Below, piece after piece: positions 37,509 to 48,831 of a stretch of 64,000 nucleotides of DNA. The notes under the pieces were generated by a model. That model saw only the letters and a program-made list of their open reading frames with translations. It made no database searches and was not told the DNA's origin. This DNA is from Gnomoniopsis sp. IMI 355080 (lineage: Eukaryota; Ascomycota; Sordariomycetes; Diaporthales; Gnomoniaceae). Position 1 is the first letter of the stretch. The number at the start of each line of letters is the position of its first letter. The DNA lies in contig JAPEVC010000114.1 in assembly GCA_027946555.1 (NCBI GenBank), positions 1 to 64,000 of the forward strand, given 5' to 3'. The translations under genes were made by a program, and so were the position numbers.

Positions 37509-40351
37509 ATGCAGTCTTCACCAGATACGAGCACACCTCGGAAAAGACGGCGGACGGCCAAGTCCTGTGAGCAGTGCCGCCATCGAAAGGTCGGCTGCGA
37601 TCAAGCCCATCCATGCGGGCCATGTCGCCGTTCCCGAGACCATCTCACCTGTACGTACCGCGACATTGCTGTCACTGCGCCGGCACACGTCCAGCCTAGT
37701 GCTCAGAGCCTTGAGAATGGACAGGACACGCCGATCACTGCGTCGGCAGTCTCATACCCACATCAAACCTCCAGATTCGAAGTAATGGCTACTGGTGTTG
37801 TGCCAGCTACGAGAACTTGGGGGACCGAGGGCAATGGTCATAGAGAGACAGACGCCCAGAGCTCTCAGTCCCGGCCTCCCCCAGATTCTGGGAATAGAGT
37901 CGATGAGGCAATACAGAGACTGGAAGAGCGTATCCAGCGCCTTGAAGCCGAGGCCCGGAATACGCGCCGAGGAATTGATGACAATGTACCGGTCCGGATG
38001 TGGCCAGTCGGGGCGGAGACGGGTCCTCGATTGCGCTTTACAAAGGCCAAAGTAAAGTTGTTCGCCCAATCTCATTGGATACATACTGCCGAAAAGGTAT
38101 GTTGCCAAACCAAGCTTTCCCAGGCCGGCCAGCTGTGTATCGGCCTTTGCACGTGTACAGGTATCTGGGTGACTACTGTCGAGGGTCCATGGACTTCCCC
38201 TTCTCTGCACGGCTGGCTCTCGTATTTTGTAATTACATTTCAACCCATGTGTAAGGGCATCACAAGGTGTTGGTGTGCAAGAAATTGCCACTACTTATTA
38301 GTATTATCGGAGCCAACGCCTGTGGTCTGAATGTAGAAGCAGAGGCCATAGACCATTCGATTCGATCAATCCATAAAAATTATACTTGCTCACAAGATGA
38401 TGAGGATCTCGGCTGATTGTAAGCAGGTTTTTGATCTCGGCTCCTTTGATAGTCAGGCAGAACCCTCGTTCGGCTTTGATAGAGAAGAGTGGACGAGAGC
38501 ATATGTCAGACTACGAAACTTACGGGACAGAGTGAAAGCATCTCTGCTTGCGCAGCTGAATATGTCAATGGGCCTTACAGAGCTTCACAAGACCATTCCA
38601 TGCCAGGAAGTGTGTGAACTCCTCGTTGCAAATTACATGCGAACATTTGGCCGCATCTACCGTATTATAAATATGCCAGAATTTCGAGAGCAATTGAGCC
38701 AATTCTGGAATGACCCAGAAACTTTACCAAAGGTGAGATAGTTTCCCTGGGACGTGATCGGATTTGCATTATCTGAGTCCGCGAATGCACCTGGTTGTAC
38801 GGCCACCGAGGCTGACAGAAGTGGACTATGCTCAGACATTTATCCCGCAGCTGAGCCTGATACTAGCTATTGGGGTACCTTTCACGGATCACGTCAAGTG
38901 CAAAGTTGATGCAGATATAATGAAAAGGTCTGCTCGGCAATGGATCTACGCTGTACAGTCGTGGCTGTCGGGTCCAGCCGAGAAGTCGACTCAGAATCTT
39001 TCTGGGTTGCAGGTGCTCTGCCTCCTAGCTATAGCACGACATGTCAACGGCCTTGGTATGAGTTCTCCAATTTACTCGACGGCTTCTCTATTGTCCCTGG
39101 CCAGGCAAATGGGAATCGACCGCGACACGCAGGACTTCCACTCACTCTCTCGTTCTCAAGCCGAATTGATGGCTCGACTCTGGAGTACAGTCGTTGAGCT
39201 GGCACTTCTGTCTCATGTGGAATCCGGCGCACCACTAGTCGAAATGGCTGAACTGGACGATCTTGGTGCAAGACCGCCTGGCAACCTTGACGACTCGGAC
39301 ACAGTAGACGACTCTACGCTGGAGGGACCGCTGGGCACAACGGACGGCATAACTGACATGTCTACTCACTTGATGTTGTTGAAATCTCGAGGCTTGCGAA
39401 CTCAAGCTTTGGATGTCATCAATAATGGGATCGGATCTCATACTGATTATGACTTAGTCGTAGCATTGGCGCAACAACTTCGACAGGCGTGTGCAGAGGC
39501 TTCAGCATTCTTTTCGGCACACGCGGAGGAATTAGGGCCTGAGTCGGTATTTCACAGAATGTACATCGACATGTACCTGCGGAGACATATCCTCTTGCTC
39601 CTTCGACCCTTCATGCTGCGGTCTGAAGGGGTTGCTCATTACTACCTATCTCGAAAGATCTGTTTGGAGTCATGTTTGATCATGGCTTCTTACATCAATG
39701 ACCAAAGTACTTCGGGCGACGCCGTTGACATTTCTAGAATGATGTTACACGGCTCCGGTTCTCTTCGAGGTGCTTTAAGTCTGGACGTCATCGTCACCCT
39801 AGCTTACGAGCTCAAAATCCAGTTCAAGGAAGAGGAGTTGCGAGAAGGAAGTGTCTATGATCCAGCCCGAGAGCTTGCTCGCGCAGGTCGAGAGCCTATG
39901 ATTCGCTGTCTTGAGAACATCAGAGAGCAGCTCGCCAAGAGCATCGCCAAAGGAGACCCAAGTCTCAAAAGATACGTCATGGTGTCCGCCTTGGTGTCCA
40001 AGCTGAAGGCTCTGGAGTTCGGCGGCAACGTCAGAGATGCATACTTTGATGCCGTCAGGGATGCTGTCCACGTCTGTACCATGTCTCTCGAAACATACTT
40101 GGCTCAACACGCACCCAAGTCAGGTGGTGTGAATGACACCGCAGCGCCACTAGGTAATGGAGCCGACCTGGACCTGAATCCGGATACAATGGTAAGTCTC
40201 TTTTCTGACGTAAATTCTGAAATGTATCCTGTGCTAGGTCTTGGGGAGGGGAAGGTAGCTTACTGAGATCCGGCTAATCAAATTGCGCATGCTCTAGAGC
40301 TTTGAGGCCCTGATGAACCCCCTCTTGCTGTTCAAGTGTTCCGAATTCTAA
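37509..40351 (+). CDS. Zn2Cys6 transcription factor (fungal-specific)
   Basis: Four exons (37509-38096, 38427-38732, 38836-40191, 40298-40351) give about 767 aa. The Zn2Cys6 cluster is complete: Cys20, 23, 30, 36, 39 and 48, with a basic lead KRRRTAKSCEQCRHRK. A short coiled coil (AIQRLEERIQRLEAEARN) follows. The fungal-specific TF middle-homology region is seen in KVKLFAQSHWIHTAEK, VCELLVANYMRTFGRIYRII, then IYAVQSWLSGPAEKST and LQVLCLLAIARHVNGL. The protein should be nuclear and activate linked genes through CGG-type sites; its targets may be the neighbours at 34-51 kb (inference). The first intron is long (330 nt) and its acceptor choice is uncertain. The last intron (40192-40297) has a branch site GGCTAATC; without it the protein would end with about 23 other residues at 40265. 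Confidence 0.85.
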
Positions 40352-40787
40352 CGATACAATATGGGGCTAAGAGAGGTCCTCAAAACCGACAATTGACCGC
40401 ACATGAACCCTCGCCTGTGGTCTCACCGCCTAGTGACCGACTCATAAGCTGGCCAAGCTGGAAAGATTAAATATCATACAGTCTCGCTGATCAGTCTTGG
40501 TTGAGTCGATGGCGGATGATGATACTGGCCGTGGTGGATAAGCATGAAGTAAGAAGTATGAACGAAGTTGGCGCTCACGACGCATGCGACATCTACCTGC
40601 GCGCAGAACCTTCCCCATTTTTTATGTGGATCTAACCCGGAGATGTCAAGACTTTTGCTGCATCATTTCAACCCAACCGTTACTCGTCGCATATCATTAT
40701 TAGTCGTGTTTATCCTCACACTTGGTTTGTGTGTCTTGTATGTCATGGCGATTCCATCGGACCCGCAGGCTGAGAAGCACTAACAAA

Positions 40788-41110
40788 GGGAAAACAGAGG
40801 CATCTCACGCAATGACCGCAATCGCAGAACAGGGCGCAAATCAGGCCCTTGAAGACATGCGAGCTCTGGCCACATTGCTCTCGAAGCTGTGTCCTGGTTC
40901 TTGCTCGACCAGACGGCCGGGCAGTGGCACATCTGCCTCAAAGGACGCGTCGAGAAGGTTCTGGACCTAATAACGCAGCAGAGACATGTGGAAGGTCTAC
41001 CAAAACTAGAGAGACCTAAGTTGCTACCGGGAGGCTTTTGGGACGACCGCTCGCTCGAAAGGGACGAGTGCGGCCAGTGGGGCTGGTTATATGACCCCGA
41101 TGTGGAATAA
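40788..41110 (+). pseudogene. C-terminal relic of an FAD-dependent monooxygenase (frameshifted)
   Basis: In one frame the DNA reads EASHAMTAIAEQGANQALED, the FAD-ribityl contact motif of salicylate-hydroxylase-type monooxygenases (normally GDAAHAM, then GQGANQALEDA). From about 40890 the homology continues in another frame: RVEKVLDLITQQRH, then LPGGFWDDRSLERDECGQWG and LYDPDVE with a stop at 41108-41110. At least one frameshift lies between about 40890 and 40945. The N-terminal Rossmann FAD-binding domain (GxGxxG) and the rest of the enzyme are absent from the upstream 430 bp. The gene is therefore a truncated, broken remnant, with no functional product expected. It sits between the Zn2Cys6 regulator and the MFS transporter. 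Confidence 0.8.
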
Positions 41111-41469
41111 AAAGCTCAATAGAGCTCACCCAGAGAGCTCAATTGGGTGGCTAATGGCTTTTTTTCCGATAGCCTTTTGATCTCTGTTACATAACATTGA
41201 ACGCTAACCAACAAACTCGTCTGTGACTGTTCCTACGCTCAACTTTTTCACTTTGTCTCAACGGCCACACGTCTGCTTGGGGTCACCAAGACAAGATAGC
41301 CCAGCTTGTACTATCCCAGCATGACCCCGCTCGTAGAATGCACCTGTGCTTCTTTCGAGCTTCTGATCTGTCCATGTCTTCCCATCAGATACCAAGTATC
41401 ATCACCCACTAGTTACAGTGATAACAGCACTTGCATCAGCTTGATCACATAGACGTAGACCAGTCCTCA

Positions 41470-43276
41470 TCAGACCTTGAAGTCGACGACTGGCTCCACA
41501 ACATGGGTTATTGAGTCGTCCTCCTCTCTTGCTTTGCGCTGTCGCGAGTACTTCTCGTCGATGTTCTCAGTCTCGACCACAAAGGTACTGAACTTCCTGG
41601 AGGGGACCTTCTTCTTGAATAGCTCATCGATTTGCTCCAGGCTCCTTCCCTTCGTCTCCGGCACCCAAGCCCACACCCAGACAGCAAGAATAGCGCAGCA
41701 AGCCCCCCAGACGTAAGCATACTTGGGTCCCCAGTTCAACTGCTCGGGATTGATGAAATATGGCGTCGTGTAGGCAACGAGCCAAGAAGTACCCCACATA
41801 ATGAGGTTGCCCGTGCCCACCTGCTCAGGACGGAGCCTCTGCGAGGGCAGCTCAGACATTACACAGGACGCAGCCGGCGTGGAGGTCGCGGCTCCAATCC
41901 AGGTGTGTATGATATACATGGCGATGAGGACGCGGTCAGCCTGTACGCTTACCACGCGCGCCGAACTTGGGATGGCCATGACAAACATGGCAACGGCCTC
42001 AATGACCACTCCACAAAACAGTATCTTCTTGCGCGGCAAGTAACGAAGCAGGACTGAGGCAAAAGCGTTTGCGCTCAGAGAAAGGAGGTACGTGATCATA
42101 ACCCAGAGGAAAGGATCGGAAACGCCAGATTGCCCTAGGAAGTAGACCGAGAACTGCGCCAGGAAAGCACGCCCGGTGATTACCTGAGAGCAGGCCAAGC
42201 CGTAGATAAGTAGAGTGCGCCGAAGGTCGGCGCCCTTGAAAATGTCAAAAACGTGAACCTTACCCTTTGCCTGCTCTGCGACATGGGTTGTTTTCATTTG
42301 CTCAACTTCTTCGCGGATTACTCGCTCATCCGTAATACCGCGCAGCCTCCTGATCGCATCGCCAGCCTTTTCATAATCTCCCTTGATAATATAGTAGCGC
42401 GGGGTGTCCGGTAGAAAAAGCAGCAGAATTCCAACGACCAGGGGCGTGATCAAAACCAAAGCCATGGGTATCTGGTAGCTTAGTCTGTCTACACGCTTTG
42501 AGGTGTAGTTGTTGACGATGACACCAACCAAACCACCGGTATTAGACACAAATATGCAGATGGTGAGGAGACTACCTAGGAGAAATGACGGCGCTATCTC
42601 CGTGATGTATATTGGCGTGTACGCTGAAGTGTGAGAATTGCTAGTCAGCCATAGGTGCTTCCGACTCCAGATTGCAAACCTTATGTTTTATTGATCTTCC
42701 TTCTTGTGTTACAACACAGCTCCAGATGGCATCGAAATTGCGACTCACTTACGGGTGAATATTCCATTGGAAAGACCCAAGAGGAGGCGGCCGAGGTATA
42801 GTGCAGCCAAATGCGTTGATACAATCTGGAGGATGACGGCGACAATGCTGAACAGACAACCCGTCCATAACGCTGTTTTTCGGCTTACGCGTGAGCCAAC
42901 GAGAAAAACTCCTAGTGCCGAAATGAGAGATCCCATTGTCATTAGGCTCTGGACAAGCGTCTGCACGGTTGTTGACAAGTTGTAACCAAGCGGGGTGCTC
43001 GGCTGTTTCCCAGTCATAAGCAGACTATCAGCGATTCTGAACCTTGGGAGTCCAAGTAAAGATAATAAGGAGAATGAGGCTCACATCTTCGTAACCAAAC
43101 ACTGTCAGGAATCCTCGCATCCCCTGGAACCCAGCCGTGATGACACTGTCATACCCAGTCTGGAACAAGCAGAAGGAGAGGCCGAGCGCGACTAGGCATA
43201 CCCTTTTTTCTCCCCTGATAACGTCGTCCAGGCGTCTCCGTACGCTTGCTCTACCTTCATCTTGGATAATACTCAT
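41470..43276 (-). CDS. MFS sugar porter (hexose/glycoside-type)
   Basis: Three exons on the minus strand (43085-43276, 42753-43002, 41470-42623) encode 531 aa, typical of the family. The sugar-porter signatures are present: FQTGYDSVITAGFQGM in helix 1, GSRVSRKTALWTG, LGRLLLGLSNGIF, YTPIYITEIAPSFLLGSLL, LPDTPRYYIIKGDYEKAGDA and the C-terminal PETKGRSLEQIDELF. Twelve hydrophobic helices can be counted. It should sit in the plasma membrane and move a sugar or sugar derivative with protons; the substrate cannot be read. Intron 1 restores FGYED to PSTPLGYNLS, and intron 2 restores GIFTPYTPIYI. The gene points away from the oxidase and lies near the regulator and the monooxygenase relic. Confidence 0.92.
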
Positions 43277-43376
43277 TATCGCTCGAGTATTTACTCAGAT
43301 GTTGACCAGTCTAGATGGATCCTTTTGACAAGCCCGATTCTATGTTAGGTCCCAACGGAAACAATTGTCGTTTTTT

Positions 43377-43413
43377 GCGATACTTCAGGGGAGTCCAGAT
43401 ATATTGCGCTAAC
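43377..43413. repeat. Imperfect direct repeat, copy A
   Basis: Begins GCGATACTTCAGGGGAGTCC and ends ATATTGCGCTAAC. It resembles 43614-43654, 237 bp away, with the outer GCGATACTTCA and ATATTGCG blocks identical and a variable middle. It lies within the transporter promoter region. Confidence 0.5.
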
Positions 43414-43613
43414 ACTTTGGAATATGTTTGTGACGCCTGATCTTTATATCTTTATATCTCGTTCAGTCTCTTGAAAGAGCGACAAGGCAGGAAGGATGTT
43501 GTAACTTCAAGTGGCAGTATCCAAGTTCTCATGATTTACCCACATTCTTCAACACAAGAAGTGAGAAGCAGGTCTATTTGATCTGGTAGTTCAATATGCT
43601 CGGAATCGTATTC

Positions 43614-43654
43614 GCGATACTTCAAGAGGTGAGGATACCTAGATATTGCGTTAC
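43614..43654. repeat. Imperfect direct repeat, copy B
   Basis: Begins GCGATACTTCAAGAGGTGAG and ends AGATATTGCGTTAC; counterpart of 43377-43413. Its middle contains TACCTAGA, one base short of half of the recurring palindrome. Confidence 0.5.
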
Positions 43655-44722
43655 TCTGCCCAAGAAACTTTATATAGATGCTTTTAGGACTCCAGGGCTA
43701 ATGCTGTAGTTAAAGTTGCCCACTTTACCCCGTGCGGCGAGCATACATGTGATTGTTCGTCCCGTGATACCCAGGTACGAAACGTTCACCGTTCATCTCA
43801 ACCATTTCCTTGTTATATGCAGTACAGTGAACCACCGAGCGAGGATTCTATAGGAAACCAAACACAAGTCCTTCAATGTTCTTGGAAGAGGCGCTGAGGG
43901 CAGTGGGCTCTAAGGCCGATTTCGGGGAATGTGAAATAATCAAGTCAGATTGGGGAGCAGAATGACATATCCTGGCAATACATTCGAAGTGCAGAAAATC
44001 TTAATCTTATCGATCGAATTACCTTGGAGCTCACCATCTCCACACTAGCTCCGTACCTGGGAAGACTGCCGTACGGATCTGCACGACCAGGACTGGAGTC
44101 AAGACTCAAAGGGGCTTGATGGAGCCAACGAAAATAAAGCAAGGCCATAAGGTTTTTGCCGTTTATTTGCCTGTGTGATTCAATATCATTATGCACTGCA
44201 ATTGGAAAGGGATACACACTATCAGCCCATCTTCTCTAAGATCCTTGGAACTCATTTACGTCTTAGGAAGGTGAGAGTATACGGCTTCGGGTCCGTGCAC
44301 TATAATATAGCTTTGTGCTCCTGTCTCGTTGCCGAGAGGAAATAATGCTCGAAGAAGTATGAGTGGCGCGAGCGATGCAAATCTTGCCATTATGTAAATT
44401 GATCTTCGCTCAAGAGACAAGCCTGACGAGCCCACATCATTCGTAAAATCTGACGTGAATATTTGATGTGTATATGGGACGGCCTGACACCATGTCAGGT
44501 AACGTCTCCGCTCAGCATATTCCATATATCTGCGGGATGGGTCGCTACTTAGGTAAACCGGGCACGCAAGGTTCACAGAGTTCGACAGGGGACTATGCAA
44601 GTTGGGCTTCGGATAACTTTACAAAAGCATTCCCCGGGTATTCACGATTCTGCAGCACTGCAATTACTACTGGTCAGCTGCACCGGTGTGGAGTGGTGGG
44701 TCATATTCATTTACTGCAGTAC

Positions 44723-44732
44723 TACCTAGGTA
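44723..44732. repeat. TACCTAGGTA palindrome, copy 4
   Basis: Perfect palindrome followed 6 nt later by a partial copy TACCTAGA. It lies about 800 bp upstream of the FAD oxidase start. Confidence 0.8.
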
Positions 44733-45449
44733 CGGAGTACCTAGAATGACAGTCCTTCAAGAATCGGTCTAGGGAAGGTGGAAAGCAAGCTCAAGTTGGC
44801 TGGATGCAGGCTGCGGAAGCAACATACACCGGCCATGGCCCATTCGTTATCACTGCAGGTGTTGACTGGGAGCCTCGCTTCTCCGGATGACTATGGGGAG
44901 AACATCATGACGAGTGTGCATATCGCGTGTGAAGAATTGTACTGAGAGTCATAGAACAAGCTGTTTGAGGCAAAATTGATTGCCAATGCCTTCATTCCAA
45001 GCGTCGCTTGTAATTCTCGACGTAGAAGAATGAGATGTTCATGCGATGCAGAATACACTGTGTGGGTAGGGTATTCTACCTATCCGAACTAGATATAGAG
45101 ACGACTAACGGGATGTCTCGAGAGAGATACAAGATTATTTTCGCTGGTCGGCGAGCAGGTGGACTTTTCCGGAGAGAGAACGGAGGAAATAGCGGGACTT
45201 GCAGGATTCCTTGCAAGCGAGCCTTGCAGCTGAATCACTATCCTTGAGCGAAATATAGCTCGACAACAGAAAGAACTCACGCAAGGTACATTTCCCACTT
45301 GCCGATCCCCTTCAAGAGTAGGCTGAGGAGGCGAGTAGGGTTGAGGACCCGCCCTGAACCCATGCTGGAGGTGTACCAGCGACTGTTGCGGAATCCGTAT
45401 GTACTCCGGAAGAACGTACTTGCTGTGGAGCTGGCAAGCAGGCCATGGA

Positions 45450-45457
45450 TATATAAA
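45450..45457 (+). promoter_or_regulatory. TATA box of the FAD oxidase gene
   Basis: TATATAAA lies 81 bp before the start codon at 45538, indicating a strong, regulated promoter. Confidence 0.6.
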
Positions 45458-45537
45458 CCCTTATGTGACTCCATCATGGGCCAGATAATTAGCCATCGCT
45501 CAAGGGCTTCTGCGCGTAACTGATTCTGTCTTTCACC

Positions 45538-47581
45538 ATGAAGTCCTGGTTTTCAAGTTCTTTGCTGGCCTTCGCGGCCCTCGCTCACGGGGAGACTGTC
45601 TGGCAACAGCGCAATGTCACCTTCGACGTACCGTCGTCCAGCCTTGGGGTGTTCTCATCCAACTTCACCAGCAAATCGCAAGCCCTGGCTAGCTTTGAAG
45701 CCGCGTTTAACTCCTCCAAAATCGGCCGTAATGGAGACACTCGTTACGGCGCAACCATTGCCAGAGTGTGGACTCAGCAGCGCAAGACTTGGCCTGAGTT
45801 GATTCTCTACCCTGAAACGGCTGAAGATGTCAGTGTTATAATGCAGTTCTACTCTGCAGCGCACTCGTTCTGGGGAGATGACGGGTTCGCAATCAGTGAG
45901 TCTTATCCAGGTGCCGTCTATGCTCGGAGGACTGGCGAAATCAGATTCAGAGGTCAAGAGCCTGCTGAAATCATGCTATTCCATCGGAAGGGGGCATGTG
46001 ACAGATGGTCGAACATTCTCGCTGACTTTTTATCAGTGGGTGGAGGTCACGCAGACTTTGGCGGCGCGCAGAGCCCCAGTGTTGTCATTGATCTGTGAGT
46101 CAAGCCCGTTTTCACAAGTGGAAGACGATTTATGGTGATTCACTTGTCCTCTGACTGGATAAAACAACTAGCTACGAGGTTGGTGAGACTGTGTTCGCCA
46201 CGAGCCCCAACGTCAGTACAGCCGAGAGTAGCTCTTTGAGCTGGCCGATTCTGAAAGTTGGTGGCGGGAACGATGCCGGCGACGTCTACACCGCCCTTGA
46301 TGGCACAGGCTGGGCGTTTCTCGGTCCTCGAGCGGCTTCTATCGGCATCGGAGGCTTCCTGCTTGGTGGAGGCATCGCTTTCCAGACTAATCGATACGGT
46401 GTCGCTGTTGACAACCTTGTTGGCGTAGAAGTAGTACTTCTGGATGGCACAATCATATATGCAAACCCGTACAATGAATACTCGGATCTGTTCTGGGCTT
46501 GTACTGGTGGTGGTTGGATCGGTCTGGGAGTTATCACCCATTTTTACATTCAAGCGTGAGTCTGTCGGCTTCTGGTCTCAATACGATGATGTGGCTTAAA
46601 TCACTGACTGAAACCATCTGCAACCTCAGTTACCCAGATCCTGGTGTCGCCTACACTGCTACAATAACATGGTCGGAGGACCAGGCTGCTCAGGTTTTCC
46701 AAAAGACTACAGACTTTTTCAACAACAACCAAAACCCTGACGCTTTCCCGGCTCTTCTGTATTATTACAAGGACCCCAGTGACCCCAGCGCAGTCGTACC
46801 TCTGCGCGAACGGGAATTCACACTCCAGTTAGACGCGATGTACTTTGGGGGAGACATGGCACAAGTCAATGCCTCCTTTGAGCAATTCTATGAGGGTGCA
46901 GCTTCAATTACATTCGAAACCTGGACTCTGAAGACCATGGACCAGTACCTCCTCACCAACTATCCATACGGCTACCAGCGCATCTTTTATGGCAAGAGCC
47001 ATACTAATTCGACGGAGGAATTCTACAATGAGACCTTCTCAATTTTCAAGGACACCGTCAATGGCATGATTGCCCGCGGCGAGGATCCCGGACATACGCT
47101 CTGGGTCGATGAATGTAAGTATTTATAGCGCGTTGAAGAAAGACAAAGCGCTCAGCTTACTGACAATAATGAAGACCTCTTCCCGGGTCTCAATGGAAGG
47201 AAACCTGATAGCGACAGCGACACAGCCTGGCCTCACGCCACGACCTCTCACATCACACTCACATCTTCAGAGTGGACTAACCACTCTAACCAAGCATACG
47301 TTTACGACCGTGAAGAGAACTACATGGCGGCTTACTTGCGAGATTTCCAGAACGAACTGGACGAGCCACCGATCTACGACTACCCGAACTACATTGCACC
47401 TTTCAGTGTTGCTAGTGAAGTGTGGGGAGTGGACAACTTCAATCGTTTACTCACTATCAAGGAGAAGTATGATCCTCAGTGCCTATTTAATCGTGGGCGT
47501 GTTATTGCTACAAGTGCGTGTCTGGAGAAAGGATTGGCTACCACATATGCCAACCAATCTATCGGAGGTTACGTGGCATAA
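45538..47581 (+). CDS. Secreted FAD-linked oxidase, berberine-bridge/PCMH type
   Basis: Five exons (45538-45895, 46037-46094, 46172-46555, 46630-47114, 47175-47581) encode 563 aa. A signal peptide (MKSWFSSSLLAFAALAHGE) is followed by an FAD-binding PCMH domain: PELILYPETAEDVSVIMQFY, then FAIMGGGHADFGG, in which His124 lies where BBE-like enzymes link the flavin covalently. GFLLGGGIAFQTNRYG and ACTGGGWIGLGVITHFYI complete the FAD domain. The C-terminal BBE segment ends YDPQCLFNRGRVI. Such enzymes oxidise sugars, alcohols or natural-product intermediates with oxygen, releasing hydrogen peroxide; the substrate is not readable. Several N-x-S/T sites agree with secretion. The 141-nt first intron is free of stops and a multiple of three, so a retained form would carry a 47-aa insertion before the GGGH motif. 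Confidence 0.9.
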
Positions 47582-48105
47582 TTAGATCTTTGAAGCCAGA
47601 ACCCACCAAGACTCCTTGGCTTGATTAGGCGAGAGTGTGGAAACCGAAGTAATCATAATATAGTGTCCGTCTTTCTATCTACCTATGTAGGTAGCAGCAA
47701 ATGAAATGAGGCGTATAGCCAGCCATAATGGCTGGTTTGACTTGGTCAAATTTGCAACACAGCGCATCAGCATTGGTACCCTGACGAGAACGTCATTTTT
47801 CCCGGGTGAGATGAAAAGACCGCATTGTCGCTTTCTATGAGCAGTACTTTTACATACCTCCATAAGGACCTGGAGGTAGGTATCAGATATCGATCTTGGT
47901 TCAGTTTTAGAAGGGGAAAGAGATGCTGTTGCGTTTATGGCATTGTACAGCTCATATTGATTCAATTCAAAATAACACTTCGTAGATTGCACAGGTACAA
48001 TATAATTTGCCGGGAGCTAAGACACGCAATATGGCCGAGTCACGATTGAGTGTTTGCTACCTAGGTAAGAGAAGTGAGGCTAATGTATTGCATGTCTCTT
48101 TCCCC
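47582..48105. other. Convergent gap between the oxidase and the decarboxylase
   Basis: No gene was seen. It contains an inverted repeat CTACCTA-TG-TAGGTAG (about 47679-47694) and the TACCTAGGTA palindrome at 48058-48067. Confidence 0.5.
48058..48067. repeat. TACCTAGGTA palindrome, copy 5
   Basis: Perfect palindrome 39 bp beyond the stop codon of the decarboxylase gene, in its 3' region. Confidence 0.8.
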
Positions 48106-48831
48106 CTACCCTTCCACAGCTGCGATCCCAGCGCTATCGCCGGTCAAGGAGGCTTCGTTGAACTCCTCATCGTGTACTGGCAGCTCCAGGTGGAATTTGG
48201 AAATAGGCGCCACTTCTACCTTGACCTCGCCGTCCGAAGCCAGGCCAAGCAGGTGTCCTCCCTTCTTCTTGTCCATACTAATGAAATGCAGATGATCGCC
48301 AGCTACGCTCACGCCCTGCATGTAAGCAGGAGAACGGAAGCCAATGATGGTTCCCTCAAGGCTCTCTTCGAAAGTTTGGGAGGTTTGGTGCGCCCCAACA
48401 TCTGCGAGGCCCTCGTGCGGCTTGGTCTGCCCACCCACTGTCCGAACAGTGACGTTCCTGAAGACGCCTGAGATTCGTATGGCCAGGTACAAGTTGTGAG
48501 CCTCTGGAAGTAGGAATGACAATATCGCAAATAAGTCGGCTTTGTCAGACAGCACGGCCTCTGTGGTTTGAGTGGGTTCGAAATGCGTGACCATGGCGAA
48601 TGGCGCCACGGCATTCGACCCTGGGCTCGCATCAACGGTCGAAACGGACCCGTCAGACTTCATCTGATATAAGACTCCGTCTAGTATGATCATTTCGCCG
48701 ACCATGTGCCTGAAGGTCCCGAGGCCATGGTCGCCGTGGCTGAGGAGATCCGAGACTGGGAGACCTTTCTCAGCCACGCCATCCATCAGGGCAGTGACAA
48801 TGGAATACTGGAAAATTTCGTTGGGAGCCAT
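48106..48831 (-). CDS. Alpha-acetolactate decarboxylase (BudA/AlsD type)
   Basis: A single intronless frame on the minus strand encodes 241 aa, the usual length of the bacterial enzyme. Family features are complete: IFQYSIVTALMDGV at the start, GDHGLGTFRHMVGEMIILDG with Glu46, YLAIRISGVFRNVTVRTV with Arg130, GTIIGFRSPAYMQGVSVAGD, and zinc ligands His180, His182 and His193 (GDHLHF, then KKGGHLL). The enzyme converts 2-acetolactate to (R)-acetoin and carbon dioxide. No signal peptide or mitochondrial presequence is visible, so it should be cytosolic. It is transcribed divergently from an acetolactate synthase 482 bp away, giving a two-gene acetoin pathway. Absence of introns among intron-rich neighbours, and the bacterial nature of the family, suggest horizontal transfer. 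The closest homologues must be found by search. Confidence 0.95.
   Translation of the reverse strand: MAPNEIFQYSIVTALMDGVAEKGLPVSDLLSHGDHGLGTFRHMVGEMIILDGVLYQMKSDGSVSTVDASPGSNAVAPFAMVTHFEPTQTTEAVLSDKADLFAILSFLLPEAHNLYLAIRISGVFRNVTVRTVGGQTKPHEGLADVGAHQTSQTFEESLEGTIIGFRSPAYMQGVSVAGDHLHFISMDKKKGGHLLGLASDGEVKVEVAPISKFHLELPVHDEEFNEASLTGDSAGIAAVEG

Larger units (their letters stand above)
43277..45537. other. Divergent intergenic region, 2.3 kb
   Basis: Separates the minus-strand transporter from the plus-strand FAD oxidase, so it holds both promoters. Candidate TATA-like ATATAAAG elements for the transporter lie near 43440-43455 on the minus strand. An imperfect direct repeat and one TACCTAGGTA palindrome are listed separately. 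No gene was supported. Confidence 0.5.

Noticed and set aside
41477..42057. Plus-strand frames over the sugar porter
   Set aside because: Antisense shadows of the well-supported minus-strand transporter gene.
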